64,000 bases of DNA from Variovorax ginsengisoli (GCF_030486595.1 NZ_JAUJZH010000026.1:1-64000), one strand, 5' to 3'. Counted from the first letter of the stretch, positions 1 through 10,008 are shown. Notes: generated from the letters alone by a model not told the origin. Numbers and translations: made by a program.

Positions 1-105
1 CGCTGTCCGCCCTTCGGGGTGCAGCGTTGTGGCTCGGCGCACCCACGGTGCGCAACCCACGGTAGTCCCGGAGACGGGCCGCCTCAACGGCTCAAGCCAT
101 TCTGT
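1..105. other. window edge, no gene seen
   Basis: This stretch lies 3' of vapC and carries no convincing reading frame. A short direct repeat (ACCCACGGT, twice, around 40-63) is visible. I see no terminator hairpin with a T-tract. Confidence 0.4.
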
Positions 106-477
106 CTAGTGCGTGTCGAACGCCGCGAGCTTCAGCCTCACAGCCGCCTGGAGCAGGCGCTTGTCGCGGGTCCACAAGCGTGCTGCCGTCTCCAGGCGTG
201 TTGCCGCGAGCAAATGGAGATCGACGTAGCCGATGCCCATCCCGAACAACTGTTCGCCGTGAAGGAATGCCATCGCCTCGTCCGCGCTGGCGACGTCTAT
301 GGCGGGCAATGCCTGCAGCGCGCTCAGCGTCTCTTGTCGCCTTGGCAAGCTTCCCAAGGCAATTTCCCCGATCACGTAGGGATGCGTCAGCACTTCGCCG
401 TCTTCCAGCAGCGTCTGCAACCTCGCGTCACCGCGCGCCAGATGGTCGATCCAGACGGAAGTGTCAACGAGGATCAT
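106..477 (-). CDS. vapC: VapC-type PIN-domain ribonuclease toxin
   Basis: A 123-residue PIN-domain protein, the toxin half of a type II toxin-antitoxin pair. VapC toxins are Mg-dependent endoribonucleases that cut tRNA or rRNA when freed from VapB. The PIN acidic residues are visible: Asp5 in the opening VDTSVW motif, Glu38 in VIGEIALG, Asp86 in GYVDLHLL and Asp105 in LWTRDKRLL. The length is usual for the family. The start overlaps the end of the upstream vapB gene by 14 nt, so the two are translationally coupled. The RNA target cannot be read from sequence. Confidence 0.92.
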   Translation of the reverse strand: MILVDTSVWIDHLARGDARLQTLLEDGEVLTHPYVIGEIALGSLPRRQETLSALQALPAIDVASADEAMAFLHGEQLFGMGIGYVDLHLLAATRLETAARLWTRDKRLLQAAVRLKLAAFDTH

Positions 478-673
478 TCGAAGGCTTCGACTGCCGGCGC
501 GGCACAGGAGCGAGGCCGGGCGCGGAGCCCGCGAGGAGCGACAGTCGCCTTGCCGCTTCTCGTTGCACCAGGCTCTTGAGCGCCTGCTGGATCAAGGCGG
601 AGTTTTCCTGGATGCCGGTGAAGGTCCGTGCCTGGGCCAGCAAGTCGTCGTCCAAGGTGACGGTCGTGCGCAT
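464..673 (-). CDS. vapB: VapB-type antitoxin (ribbon-helix-helix)
   Basis: A 69-residue antitoxin whose N-terminus (MRTTVTLDDDLLAQA) is the ribbon-helix-helix DNA-binding strand and helix of the short VapB family. The Pro/Arg-rich C-terminal tail is the part expected to wrap and inhibit the VapC active site. It is the first gene of the vapBC operon and overlaps vapC by 14 nt. The 36-bp inverted-repeat region immediately upstream (685-720) fits the autorepression normally exerted by the VapBC complex. Confidence 0.9.
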   Translation of the reverse strand: MRTTVTLDDDLLAQARTFTGIQENSALIQQALKSLVQREAARRLSLLAGSAPGLAPVPRRQSKPSNDPR

Positions 674-684
674 GTAGATATCCC

Positions 685-720
685 GAAGTGCATCAAATGT
701 AGCATCATATGATGCACTTC
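685..720. promoter_or_regulatory. vapBC operator, nested palindromes
   Basis: GAAGTGCATCA at 685-695 is the exact reverse complement of TGATGCACTTC at 710-720. Inside this, 702-715 (GCATCATATGATGC) is a perfect 14-bp palindrome. It lies 12-47 nt upstream of the vapB start, where a VapBC autorepression operator and the promoter would be. It is AT-richer than its surroundings. Binding itself is inferred. Confidence 0.7.
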
Positions 721-761
721 GAGGGTCTGGGAAATCAGGGTCAAACCCTGATGACCGTCCC

Positions 762-1952
762 TCACTCCAGCGCCGAAGCCGGCCCGAAGAACTCGTAGCG
801 CGCCTGCCGGTCCGGCACGCCGAGCGTGCGCAGCGCGCTCTTCACCTGCTGCATGAAGGGCTTCGGTCCGAGAAAGTAGGCATCGATGTCGCGCGTCGCC
901 GGCAGCCACTGCGCGAGCTTCTGCGCGTCGAGGCGGCCGACCGCGTGCGGTGCGTCCGCTGCGGGCGCGCCTTCGCTCACTTCGTCGTAGCAATAGAAGC
1001 GCGCGAGCTGCGGATGCTTGTGGGCCAGCGCATCGATGGCATGGCGGAAGGCGTGGGCGCCGCGGGTGCGCGCGCAGTGGATGAAGTGGACCGCGCGCGA
1101 GGTCTTCAGCGCGGCCTCGAGCATCGCCAGGGTCGGCGTGATGCCGACGCCGCCGCTGATCAGCACGAGAGGCCGTTCGCCCGGCTCCAGCGTGAAGGCG
1201 CCCGCCGGCGGGAACAGCTCGACCGTGCTGCCTTCGGCGACTTCGTCGTGCAGGTGGTTCGATGCCAGGCCGCCGGTTTCGCGCTTGACGCTGATGCGGT
1301 AGGTCTGGCCGTTCGGCGCCGCCGACAGCGAGTAGTTGCGGCGGATCTCGTTGCCGTCGACGACCAGCCGCAGGCCGATGTACTGGCCCGGCTTGAAGTC
1401 GAGGATCGCGCCACCATCGGCCGGCGCCAGGTAGAAGGAGTTGATCTCCTCGCTCTCGACTTCCTTGCGCACGACGACGAAGGGCCGGGCACCGCGCCAG
1501 CCGCCGGGCGCATCGGCCCGCTCGTCGTAGGCCTGCTTCTCGGCACCGATCAGGATGTCGGCCAGTTGCCCGTAGGCGGCGGCCCAGGCGGCGATCACCT
1601 CGTCGGTGGCGATCTCGGCACCGAGCACCTCGCGGATCGCACGCAGCAGGCAGGCACCGACGATCGGGTAGTGCTCGGGCAGCACCTGCAGCGCGACGTG
1701 CTTGTTGACGATCTGGCCGGCCAGATCGCCGAGCGCTTCGAGGCGGTCGATGTTCTTGGCGTACATCAGCACGCCGTTGGCCAGCGCGCGCGGCTGGTCG
1801 CCGCTGGCCTGGTGGGCCTGGTTGAACAGCGGCCGCACTTCCGGATGCTCGTCGAGCATGATCCGGTAGAAGTGCGTGGTCAGCGCCTCGCCGCCGGTTT
1901 CGAGCAGTGGCACGGTGGCGGTGACGATGGATTTCTGTTGCGGGGTCAGCAC
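762..1952 (-). CDS. hmp: flavohaemoglobin, nitric oxide dioxygenase
   Basis: A 396-residue cytoplasmic flavohaemoglobin, the same size as E. coli Hmp. It oxidises nitric oxide to nitrate with O2 and NAD(P)H. The globin domain comes first, with proximal haem His85 in the KHVALQVLPEHYPIVG motif. The ferredoxin-reductase-like FAD domain (RRNYSLSAAPNG) and the NAD domain (ISGGVGITPTLAMLE) follow. The start is GTG, chosen because an AGGAG Shine-Dalgarno sits about 8 nt upstream. It is divergent from norR, and the intergenic region holds a sigma-54-type promoter and GT-N7-AC sites, so NO-responsive NorR control is the likely regulation. Confidence 0.96.
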   Translation of the reverse strand: MLTPQQKSIVTATVPLLETGGEALTTHFYRIMLDEHPEVRPLFNQAHQASGDQPRALANGVLMYAKNIDRLEALGDLAGQIVNKHVALQVLPEHYPIVGACLLRAIREVLGAEIATDEVIAAWAAAYGQLADILIGAEKQAYDERADAPGGWRGARPFVVVRKEVESEEINSFYLAPADGGAILDFKPGQYIGLRLVVDGNEIRRNYSLSAAPNGQTYRISVKRETGGLASNHLHDEVAEGSTVELFPPAGAFTLEPGERPLVLISGGVGITPTLAMLEAALKTSRAVHFIHCARTRGAHAFRHAIDALAHKHPQLARFYCYDEVSEGAPAADAPHAVGRLDAQKLAQWLPATRDIDAYFLGPKPFMQQVKSALRTLGVPDRQARYEFFGPASALE

Positions 1953-1990
1953 GGAAAGGCTCCTGGAGTTCAGATGGATGCCTTGTTCAT

Positions 1991-2006
1991 CGCAATCTCC
2001 GTTCCA
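1991..2006 (-). promoter_or_regulatory. sigma-54-type promoter for hmp
   Basis: Read on the minus strand this is TGGAACGGAGATTGCG. It has the invariant GG and GC of the -24/-12 class separated by 10 nt, and matches TGGCAC-N5-TTGC in all but one or two positions. It lies about 40 nt upstream of the hmp start and about 40-100 nt from the three candidate NorR sites, the usual geometry for a sigma-54 promoter and its enhancer-binding protein. Confidence 0.7.
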
Positions 2007-2047
2007 GGCGCGGGAGGCAGCAAAATCAACGACTTGTCGTTGACAGT

Positions 2048-2099
2048 GTCCTTATGACCTGACGAAAATCGTGTCGGTATGACCCACCACCGTGTCCAG

Positions 2100-2104
<5 letters not shown>
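2048..2104. promoter_or_regulatory. three NorR-type GT-N7-AC sites
   Basis: Three 11-bp GTC-N5-GAC elements lie at 2048-2058 (GTCCTTATGAC), 2073-2083 (GTCGGTATGAC) and 2094-2104 (GTCCAGATGAC). Their centres are 25 and 21 nt apart. They fit the published NorR core GT-N7-AC. The second overlaps the ATG at 2079 and the third overlaps the ATG at 2100. The cluster could therefore act both as the enhancer for hmp and as an autorepressor site for norR. A related GTC-N3-GAC lies at 2036-2044. Confidence 0.72.
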
Positions 2105-3683
<1,579 letters not shown>

Positions 3684-3687
3684 GGCC

Positions 3688-4776
3688 TCAGGGCAGCAGG
3701 CGCAAGCCGGCCCGGCCGGCTTCGGTGCGGCCGATCACGGCCGCGGCGCCGAAGCCTTCGTCGCGGAAGATCGCCAGCACCGCATCGACCGCCTCGGGCG
3801 CGCAGCTCACCAGCAGTCCGCCCGAAGTCTGGGGGTCGCTCAGCAGCGCCTGGGCAGTGGCCGGCAGGCCCGCGGCCAGCTCGACATCGGCGCCATAGCC
3901 GCTCCAGTTGCGGCCCGAGGCGCCGGTCACGAAGCCCTCGGCGGCCAGCGCCTCGACGCCTTCGAGCCGCGGCACCTTCGACCACTCGATCACGGCGGTC
4001 AGCCCGGCGCCGCGCGCGAGCTCGAGCGCGTGGCCGGCCAGTCCGAAGCCCGTGACGTCGGTCAGCGCATGCACGCCGGGCAGCGCCGCCAGCGCGATGC
4101 CGGGCGTGTTGAGCCGAGTCGTGCTGTCGATCAGCTGCCGGTAACCGGCCTCCGACAATTGCTCCTTCTTGAGCGCCGCCGACAGCACGCCGACGCCCAG
4201 CGGCTTGCCGAGCACCAGCAGGTCGCCGGCCCGGGCGTCGGCGTTGCGCTTGACCTGCGCCGGGTCGACCAGGCCCATCACCACCAGCCCATAGATCGGC
4301 TCGACCGAGTCGATGGTGTGGCCGCCCGCGATCGGGATCCCGGCGGCGCGGCAGACGTCCTGGCCACCGCGCACGATCTCGCCGATGGCCTCGATCGGCA
4401 GTTGGGCGACCGGCATCGCGACCAGCGCCAGCGCCATGATCGGCTTGCCGCCCATCGCGTAGACGTCGCTGATCGCGTTGGTGGCCGCGATGCGCCCGAA
4501 CTCGTATGGATCGTCGACGATCGGCATGAAGAAATCGGTGGTCGCGATCAGGGCCTGGCGGTCGTTGAGCCGGTAGACGGCGGCGTCGTCGGCCGTTTCG
4601 ATGCCGACCATCAGCTCGGGCGGCATCAGGCCGCCGGCGCCGCTCTTCAGGATCTGCGAGAGCACGCCGGGCGCGATCTTGCAGCCGCAGCCGCCGCCAT
4701 GCGAGAAGCTGGTGAGCCGCAGCGGCGCGAGCGGGTTGACGGGGCGGGAGGAGGGCGTGTCGTTCATGGGGCCCAT
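3688..4776 (-). CDS. selD: selenide, water dikinase (selenophosphate synthetase)
   Basis: SelD makes selenophosphate from selenide and ATP, the selenium donor for selenouridine and selenocysteine. The P-loop-like segment SHGGGCGCK carries the catalytic Cys and Lys (Cys27 and Lys30 counting from the second ATG). It is a Cys, not Sec, form. The metal-binding and AIRS/PurM-type domains follow over the expected ~350 residues. Starts at 4776 and 4767 (MNDTPSS) are both possible; neither has a strong Shine-Dalgarno. It is convergent with norR 4 nt away, and divergent from a transporter operon ending in mnmH, which places it in a selenium-use locus. Confidence 0.96.
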   Translation of the reverse strand: MGPMNDTPSSRPVNPLAPLRLTSFSHGGGCGCKIAPGVLSQILKSGAGGLMPPELMVGIETADDAAVYRLNDRQALIATTDFFMPIVDDPYEFGRIAATNAISDVYAMGGKPIMALALVAMPVAQLPIEAIGEIVRGGQDVCRAAGIPIAGGHTIDSVEPIYGLVVMGLVDPAQVKRNADARAGDLLVLGKPLGVGVLSAALKKEQLSEAGYRQLIDSTTRLNTPGIALAALPGVHALTDVTGFGLAGHALELARGAGLTAVIEWSKVPRLEGVEALAAEGFVTGASGRNWSGYGADVELAAGLPATAQALLSDPQTSGGLLVSCAPEAVDAVLAIFRDEGFGAAAVIGRTEAGRAGLRLLP

Positions 4777-4850
4777 TATCCGAGCGGCGTGCTGGCGCGT
4801 CTTTCTACAATCGAGGGTTGTCCGCCTACCGGCCCTCCGGCCGCTCCCTC

Positions 4851-5708
4851 ATGAAAACAATCTCCCGCCGCGCCTTGGCGCTGGTCCTTTCCGCCTTCGC
4901 CGTCGGTGCCTTTGCCCAGGGCAAGGTGCTGCGCGTGTCCGCCATTCCCGACGAGGCGCCGACCGAGCTGCAGCGCAAGTTCAAGCCGCTGGGCGACTAC
5001 CTGCAGAAGGAGACCGGCATGGAGGTGCAGTTCACCCCGGTCACCGACTATGCGGCGGTGGTCGAGGGGCTGGCCACCAACAAGCTCGACCTGGCCTGGC
5101 TCGGCGGCTTCACCTTCGTGCAGGCGCGCATCCGCACCAACGGCGGCGCGGTGCCGATCGTGCAGCGGGCCGAAGACAAGGTGTTCACCAGCAAGTTCAT
5201 CGTGCCGGTCGACAGCCCGGCCAAGACCCTGGCCGACCTGAAGGGCAAGACCTTCGCCTTCGGCGCGCCTTCGTCCACCTCGGGCAGCCTGATGCCCCGC
5301 TACTTCCTGCTGCAGGCCGGCATCGATCCCGAAAAGGACTTCAAGACCGTGGCCTTCTCGGGCGCGCACGATGCCACCGTGGCCTTCGTGGCCGCCAACC
5401 GGGCCGAGGCGGGCGTGCTCAACGCGTCGGTGTGGGACAAGCTGGTCGAGGCCAAGAACCCCAACGCCGCCAAGGTGCGCGTGCTGGCGACCACGCCGAC
5501 CTACTACGACTACAACTGGACCGTGCGCCCGGGCCTCGACCCGGCGCTGGCGAAGAAGCTGACCGACGCCTTCCTGAAGCTCGATCCCGCGAACCCCGCC
5601 CACAAGGAAATCATGGACCTGCAGCGGGCCAGCAAATTCATCCCGACCCAGTCGTCCAACTACGACGGCATCGAGGCGGCGGCCAAGTCCGCGGGCCTGG
5701 TGAAGTGA
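4851..5708 (+). CDS. periplasmic substrate-binding protein, putative selenium oxyanion importer
   Basis: A 285-residue exported receptor of the phosphate/phosphite/phosphonate-binding (PhnD-like) superfamily. It starts at MKTISRRALALVLSAF, a Sec signal peptide ending near AFA-QGK. Typical motifs are PLGDYLQKETG, DLAWLGGFTFVQA and FGAPSSTSGSLMPRYFL. This clade, next to selD and mnmH, is the one annotated in protein families as a putative selenate/selenium ABC transporter receptor. The ligand is inferred from context only. It is the first gene of a five-gene operon with the ATPase, two permeases and mnmH. Confidence 0.85.
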   Translation: MKTISRRALALVLSAFAVGAFAQGKVLRVSAIPDEAPTELQRKFKPLGDYLQKETGMEVQFTPVTDYAAVVEGLATNKLDLAWLGGFTFVQARIRTNGGAVPIVQRAEDKVFTSKFIVPVDSPAKTLADLKGKTFAFGAPSSTSGSLMPRYFLLQAGIDPEKDFKTVAFSGAHDATVAFVAANRAEAGVLNASVWDKLVEAKNPNAAKVRVLATTPTYYDYNWTVRPGLDPALAKKLTDAFLKLDPANPAHKEIMDLQRASKFIPTQSSNYDGIEAAAKSAGLVK

Positions 5709-5739
5709 TGCGGCGCAGGCCGCTTGCCGGACCGGACGC

Positions 5740-6474
5740 GTGAGCTTCTCGCTCGATGCGGTCGGCCTGGTGCATCCGAACGGCCACCGTGCGCTGCAGG
5801 GCGTGTCGCTGGCCGCCGCCGGGGGAGAGCGGCTGGCGGTCATCGGTCCTTCGGGCGCCGGCAAGACCACGCTGCTGCGCGTGCTCGGCGCGGCGCTGCG
5901 GCCCGGCGAGGGCAGCGTCCGGCTGCTCGACCAGGCACCCTGGCAGCTGAGCGCGCCGGCGTTGCGCGGCCTGCGCTCGTGCATCGGCACCGTGCACCAG
6001 AGCCCGCCGATCGCGCCCAGGCTGCGGGTCGTGACCGCGGTGCTCGCGGGGCGGCTCGGCCAATGGTCGGCGCTGCGGGCGCTGGGCTCGCTGCTGCGCC
6101 CGTCCGACCTGCCCGGTGCGCACGAGGCGCTGTCGCGGCTGGCGCTCGAAGACCGGCTGTTCGAGCGCTGCGATCGCCTGTCGGGCGGGCAGCTGCAGCG
6201 CGTCGGCATCGCCCGCGTGCTGTACCAGCGGCCGGCCCTGCTGCTGGCCGACGAGCCGGTGTCGGCGCTCGACCCCACGCTGGCCGACCTGACGCTGCAG
6301 CAACTGGTGCGGCAGAGCGAGGCGACCGGCGCGACCCTGGTGGCCTCGCTGCACGCGGTCGACCTGGCGCTGCGCTGGTTTCCGCGCATCGTCGGCATGC
6401 GCGGCGGGCAGGTCGTGTTCGACCGGCCGGTGGGCCAGGTCGACGAGGCGATGCTGAAGGCGCTGTACGCATGA
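5740..6474 (+). CDS. ABC transporter ATPase, PhnC-like, selenium locus
   Basis: A 244-residue ABC ATPase that powers the importer. It shows Walker A GPSGAGKTT, signature LSGGQLQR, Walker B LLLADEPVSALDP and the switch His in ASLHAVDLALR. The start is GTG at 5740, 31 nt after the receptor stop; no ATG in frame would include the first beta strand. It overlaps the next permease by 4 nt (ATGA). Family is phosphonate-type (PhnC), but the neighbours selD and mnmH argue for a selenium substrate rather than phosphonate. Confidence 0.85.
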   Translation: MSFSLDAVGLVHPNGHRALQGVSLAAAGGERLAVIGPSGAGKTTLLRVLGAALRPGEGSVRLLDQAPWQLSAPALRGLRSCIGTVHQSPPIAPRLRVVTAVLAGRLGQWSALRALGSLLRPSDLPGAHEALSRLALEDRLFERCDRLSGGQLQRVGIARVLYQRPALLLADEPVSALDPTLADLTLQQLVRQSEATGATLVASLHAVDLALRWFPRIVGMRGGQVVFDRPVGQVDEAMLKALYA

Positions 6475-7298
6475 CGGATCCGACCGCGCTGCGCGACCCG
6501 GCGGCCCGCCGGCGGCTGGTCGGCGGGTTGGCCGCGCTGGCGATCGCCTGGCCGATGCTGCAGCTGGCCGGGTTCCAGCCCGCGGCCCTGTTCGGCGCCG
6601 GCAACCTGCAGGTGATCGGCGGCTTCCTGGCCGGCTTCGTGCCGCCGGCCACGGCGCCGGACTTCCTCGCGCTGCTGGCCAAGGCCACGCTCGAGACTTT
6701 GGCCATGGCCACCGCCGGCACCGCCCTGGCCTTCCTGATCGGCGCGCCGCTGGCCTTCGTGACCACCCGTGCGCTGTCGCGGTCGCGCATCGGCCCAGGG
6801 CCGGGTCGGGTGCGCGCCGCGGCGCTGCGGCAGTGCGCACGTTCGCTGCTGATGGTGCTGCGCGCCATCCCCGAAATCGTCTGGGCGCTGATCTTCGTGC
6901 GTGCGCTGGGGCTCGGTCCGGCGGCCGGCGTGCTGGCGCTCGCCATCACCTATGGCGGCATGCTCGGCAAGGTCTACGCCGAGGTGCTCGAATCGACCGA
7001 CACCGCCCCCGCACGGGCCCTGCTCGAAAGCGGCAGCGGCCGGCTGGCGGCACTGTGCTACGGCCTGCTGCCGAACTGCGCCCAGGAGCTGACCTCCTAC
7101 ACCGTCTACCGCTGGGAGTGCGCGGTGCGGGCCTCGGTGGTGATGGGCTTCGTCGGCGCCGGCGGCCTGGGCCAGCTGATGGACCAGTCGATGAAGATGC
7201 TCAACGGCGGCGAGGCCAGCAGCATCCTGCTGGTCTTCCTGGGGCTGGTGCTGCTGACGGATGCGCTCAGCAATGCCCTTCGGAGATTGCTGCGATGA
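6471..7298 (+). CDS. ABC permease, PhnE-like (first of two)
   Basis: A 275-residue inner-membrane permease with about six hydrophobic segments. The cytoplasmic coupling loop (SGSGRLAALCYGLLPNCAQEL) and a GFVGAGGLGQL segment are typical of PhnE-type proteins. It starts with ATG overlapping the ATPase stop by 4 nt, and its own stop overlaps the next permease start by 4 nt, so the genes are coupled. It pairs with the following homologous but diverged permease, presumably as a heterodimer. Confidence 0.84.
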   Translation: MTDPTALRDPAARRRLVGGLAALAIAWPMLQLAGFQPAALFGAGNLQVIGGFLAGFVPPATAPDFLALLAKATLETLAMATAGTALAFLIGAPLAFVTTRALSRSRIGPGPGRVRAAALRQCARSLLMVLRAIPEIVWALIFVRALGLGPAAGVLALAITYGGMLGKVYAEVLESTDTAPARALLESGSGRLAALCYGLLPNCAQELTSYTVYRWECAVRASVVMGFVGAGGLGQLMDQSMKMLNGGEASSILLVFLGLVLLTDALSNALRRLLR

Positions 7299-8095
7299 GC
7301 GCCTCGTTCGCGGCCGCGCCGCCGCGCTGCCTTCGCTGCTGGGCCACGGCGCTCGCCATCGTGATCGCGGCGGCGGCCAGCTTCGCCTGGCTCGCGATCG
7401 ACTATGGCGCGCTGTTCACCGGCGAGTCGCTGTCGCTGATGGGCAGGTTCATCGCCGAATTCTTCCCGCCCGACCTCTCCGCCGCGTTCCTGCAGAAGAC
7501 CGCCTGGGGTGCCTTGCAGACCCTTGCCGTGTCGGCGCTCGGGACCTTGCTGGCGGCCGCCGGCGGTGCGCTGCTCGCGTTGCCGGCCTCGGGCCGCTCG
7601 GGGGCCTGGGTGCAGGGCGCGACCCGCTTCGTGCTCAACTTCCTGCGCAGCGTCCCCGAGCTGGTCTGGGCGGCGCTGATGGTGCTGGCGGCGGGCATCG
7701 GCCCCTTCGCCGGTGCGCTGGCGCTGGCGCTGCACACCACCGGCGTGCTCGGCCGCCTGTTCGCCGAGAGCCTGGAGAACGCGCCGCGCGCCCCCGAACG
7801 GGCGCTGGCGCAGAGCGGCTCGGGCGCCGTGGCGGCCTTCGCCTACGGCAGCCTGCCGCTGGTGCTGCCCCAATGGGTGGCCTACACGCTGTATCGTTGG
7901 GAGATGAACATTCGAATGGCCACCGTGCTGGGCTTCGTCGGCGGCGGCGGCCTGGGCCAGCTGCTCTACTTCCACCTGTCGATCTTCCAGCAGCCACAGG
8001 CGATGACCGTGCTGGCCGCGATGTTCGGCCTGGTGGCGCTGGTCGACATGGCGAGTGCCCGGCTGCGCCGCGACCTGGGGCCGGCCCATGCATGA
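7295..8095 (+). CDS. ABC permease, PhnE-like (second of two)
   Basis: A 266-residue permease, paralogous to its upstream neighbour. It carries the matching coupling loop (SGSGAVAAFAYGSLP) and GFVGGGGLGQLLYF. The start ATG at 7295 overlaps the upstream stop, and its end overlaps the mnmH start by 8 nt. Two different permease genes suggest an asymmetric membrane channel. The substrate is inferred to be a selenium oxyanion from the locus. Confidence 0.84.
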   Translation: MSASFAAAPPRCLRCWATALAIVIAAAASFAWLAIDYGALFTGESLSLMGRFIAEFFPPDLSAAFLQKTAWGALQTLAVSALGTLLAAAGGALLALPASGRSGAWVQGATRFVLNFLRSVPELVWAALMVLAAGIGPFAGALALALHTTGVLGRLFAESLENAPRAPERALAQSGSGAVAAFAYGSLPLVLPQWVAYTLYRWEMNIRMATVLGFVGGGGLGQLLYFHLSIFQQPQAMTVLAAMFGLVALVDMASARLRRDLGPAHA

Positions 8096-9167
8096 GGACG
8101 ACAAGCGCTACCGCCCGACCCGGGTGGCCGACATCCCCGGCTTCGACACCCTGATCGACGCCCGCTCGCCGGCCGAGTTCGCGCTCGACCACATCCCGGG
8201 TGCCATCAACTGTCCGGTGCTCGACGACGAGGAGCGCCGCATCGTCGGCACGCTCTACAAGCAGACCGGGGCCTTCGAGGCCCGCCGGGTCGGCGGCGCG
8301 ATGGTCGCGGCGAACCTGGCGCGCCACCTGCGCGAGCAGTTCGCCGACCGGCCCGCCAACTGGCGGCCGCTGGTCTATTGCTGGCGTGGCGGCCTGCGCA
8401 GCGGCTCGATGGTGACCTGGCTGCGACTGGTCGGCTGGGACGCCCAGCAGCTGGCCGGCGGCTACAAGAGCTTCAGGCACCACGTGCTGGCGCAGATCGA
8501 GGCCACCTGTCCGCAGCTGCAGCTGCGCGTGATCTGCGGCGCCACCGGCAGCGCCAAGACCCGCCTGCTGCAGGCCCTGGCCGCGCGCGGCGAGCAGGTG
8601 CTCGACCTCGAGCACCATGCCAGCCACAAGGGCTCGCTGCTGGGTGCCTTGCCCGGCGTGCCGCAGCCTTCGCAGAAGCAGTTCGAGACCCGCATCGCGA
8701 CCGCCTTCGAGGCCCTGGACCTGGCCCGGCCGGTGTACGTCGAAGGCGAGAGCGCCCGCATCGGCCGGCTGTCGCTGCCGATCCCGCTGGTGGCGCGCAT
8801 GCGCGGGGCCGACTGCATCGAGGTGCAGGCCGACCCGGCCGCGCGGCTGGCCTACCTGCTGCGCGACTACGCCTACCTCGGTGACGACCGCGAGGCCCTG
8901 GCCGGCCAGCTGGGCAAGCTCAAGGAGCTGCAGGGCAAGGCCGTGGTGGACCGCTGGCAGCAATGGGCGCGCGACGGCGAACTGGCGCCGCTGTTCGCGG
9001 AGCTGATGCTGCTGCACTACGACCCGCACTACGAGCGGTCGCAGGCGAAGCACTTCGGCCGCTGGGCGCAGCGGATGACGGTGGCGACCGCGGATCTGAC
9101 GGAGGCCGGAATCGAGGTGTTGGCCGAGGGCGTGCGGGCTTGCGAAGAGCCGACCGGGCGCGCGTGA
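8088..9167 (+). CDS. mnmH: tRNA 2-selenouridine synthase
   Basis: MnmH (SelU, YbbB), 359 residues. It replaces the sulfur of 2-thiouridine at the tRNA wobble position by selenium, using selenophosphate and a geranylated intermediate. The N-terminal rhodanese domain has catalytic Cys98 in LVYCWRGGLRSGS. The C-terminal P-loop domain has GATGSAKT at about 151-158. I chose the ATG at 8088 (MHEDDKRYRP) over an earlier one at 8055, which lies inside the permease gene. It is the last gene of the transporter operon and receives the product of the neighbouring selD. Confidence 0.95.
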   Translation: MHEDDKRYRPTRVADIPGFDTLIDARSPAEFALDHIPGAINCPVLDDEERRIVGTLYKQTGAFEARRVGGAMVAANLARHLREQFADRPANWRPLVYCWRGGLRSGSMVTWLRLVGWDAQQLAGGYKSFRHHVLAQIEATCPQLQLRVICGATGSAKTRLLQALAARGEQVLDLEHHASHKGSLLGALPGVPQPSQKQFETRIATAFEALDLARPVYVEGESARIGRLSLPIPLVARMRGADCIEVQADPAARLAYLLRDYAYLGDDREALAGQLGKLKELQGKAVVDRWQQWARDGELAPLFAELMLLHYDPHYERSQAKHFGRWAQRMTVATADLTEAGIEVLAEGVRACEEPTGRA

Positions 9168-9185
9168 ATTCGCGCAGCGCGTGCG

Positions 9186-9998
9186 TCAGCGTCCCGAGAA
9201 GCGCGCCGGTCGTCGTTCGACGAAATGCGCGACACCCTCGGTGAAGTCCTCGCTCCGGATGCTCTCGACCATCTCGGCGTTGGCGAGCGTCACGGCCTCG
9301 CCGAGCGACTGGTAAGGCGCCTCCCAGAGCTGCCGCTTCATGACGCGCACCGAGCGCGGCGACACGTCGGCAGAGAGTGTCCTGGCCAGCGCCTGTGCCT
9401 CGGCGAGCAATCGATCGGCCGGGACGACCCGGTTCACGAGCCCCATGCCGAGTGCCTCCTGCGCGTCGATCTTGCGAGAAGTCAACAACAGGTCGGTGGC
9501 ATGCGCATGGCCGACGATGCGCGGCAGCATCCACGAGATGCCGTGCTCGGCGATCAGGCCGCGCTTGGCGAAGGCGGTGGCGAAGACCGCCTTGTCGGAG
9601 GCGATCCGGAAATCGCTGTAGAGCGCCATCACCAGGCCGAGCCCGGCAGCGGCGCCGTTGACGGCGCAGATCACCGGCTTGGGAGCGGCGGGGAAGTACG
9701 AATAGCGCGTCTGGTAGTCGGCCCTTCGGTTCATGTCGAACGGCCGCATCCACTGCTCCGCGCGGATGTCCTCCGGCGGCAGCACTTCGAGTTCTTCCAT
9801 GTCCATGCCCGCACAGAAGGCCCGGCCCGCGCCGGTCAGGACGATGGCCCGCACGTCCTTGTCGCTGCCGGCCTGTTCGATGGCCGTGCGCAGTTCTGTC
9901 TCGAGGATCCGCGTCAGCGCATTCATGCGCTCCGGCCGGTTCAGCGTGATCGTCGCGACGTGTCCGTCGACCGTGTAGATGATTTGTTCGAAGTTCAT
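9186..9998 (-). CDS. enoyl-CoA hydratase/isomerase family protein
   Basis: A 270-residue crotonase-fold protein that acts on an acyl-CoA double bond or ring in the cytoplasm. The oxyanion-hole segments are GRAFCAGMDMEE and CAVNGAAAGLGLVMAL. The start MNFEQIIYTVDG at 9998 is chosen over an upstream Met because the conserved first beta strand begins here. It is the last gene of a minus-strand operon (ADP-forming acyl-CoA synthetase, second crotonase, aldehyde dehydrogenase, Bug receptor). The exact substrate is not deducible. Confidence 0.88.
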   Translation of the reverse strand: MNFEQIIYTVDGHVATITLNRPERMNALTRILETELRTAIEQAGSDKDVRAIVLTGAGRAFCAGMDMEELEVLPPEDIRAEQWMRPFDMNRRADYQTRYSYFPAAPKPVICAVNGAAAGLGLVMALYSDFRIASDKAVFATAFAKRGLIAEHGISWMLPRIVGHAHATDLLLTSRKIDAQEALGMGLVNRVVPADRLLAEAQALARTLSADVSPRSVRVMKRQLWEAPYQSLGEAVTLANAEMVESIRSEDFTEGVAHFVERRPARFSGR

Positions 9999-10008
9999 GG
10001 TGAGAGGT

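Noticed and set aside
19..579. Plus-strand frame over the vapC region
   Set aside because: Antisense to the well-supported vapC and vapB genes and with low-complexity composition.
4851..8095. Phosphonate uptake system (phnCDE)
   Set aside because: Family resemblance only; no C-P lyase or phosphonatase genes, and flanking by selD and mnmH points to selenium.
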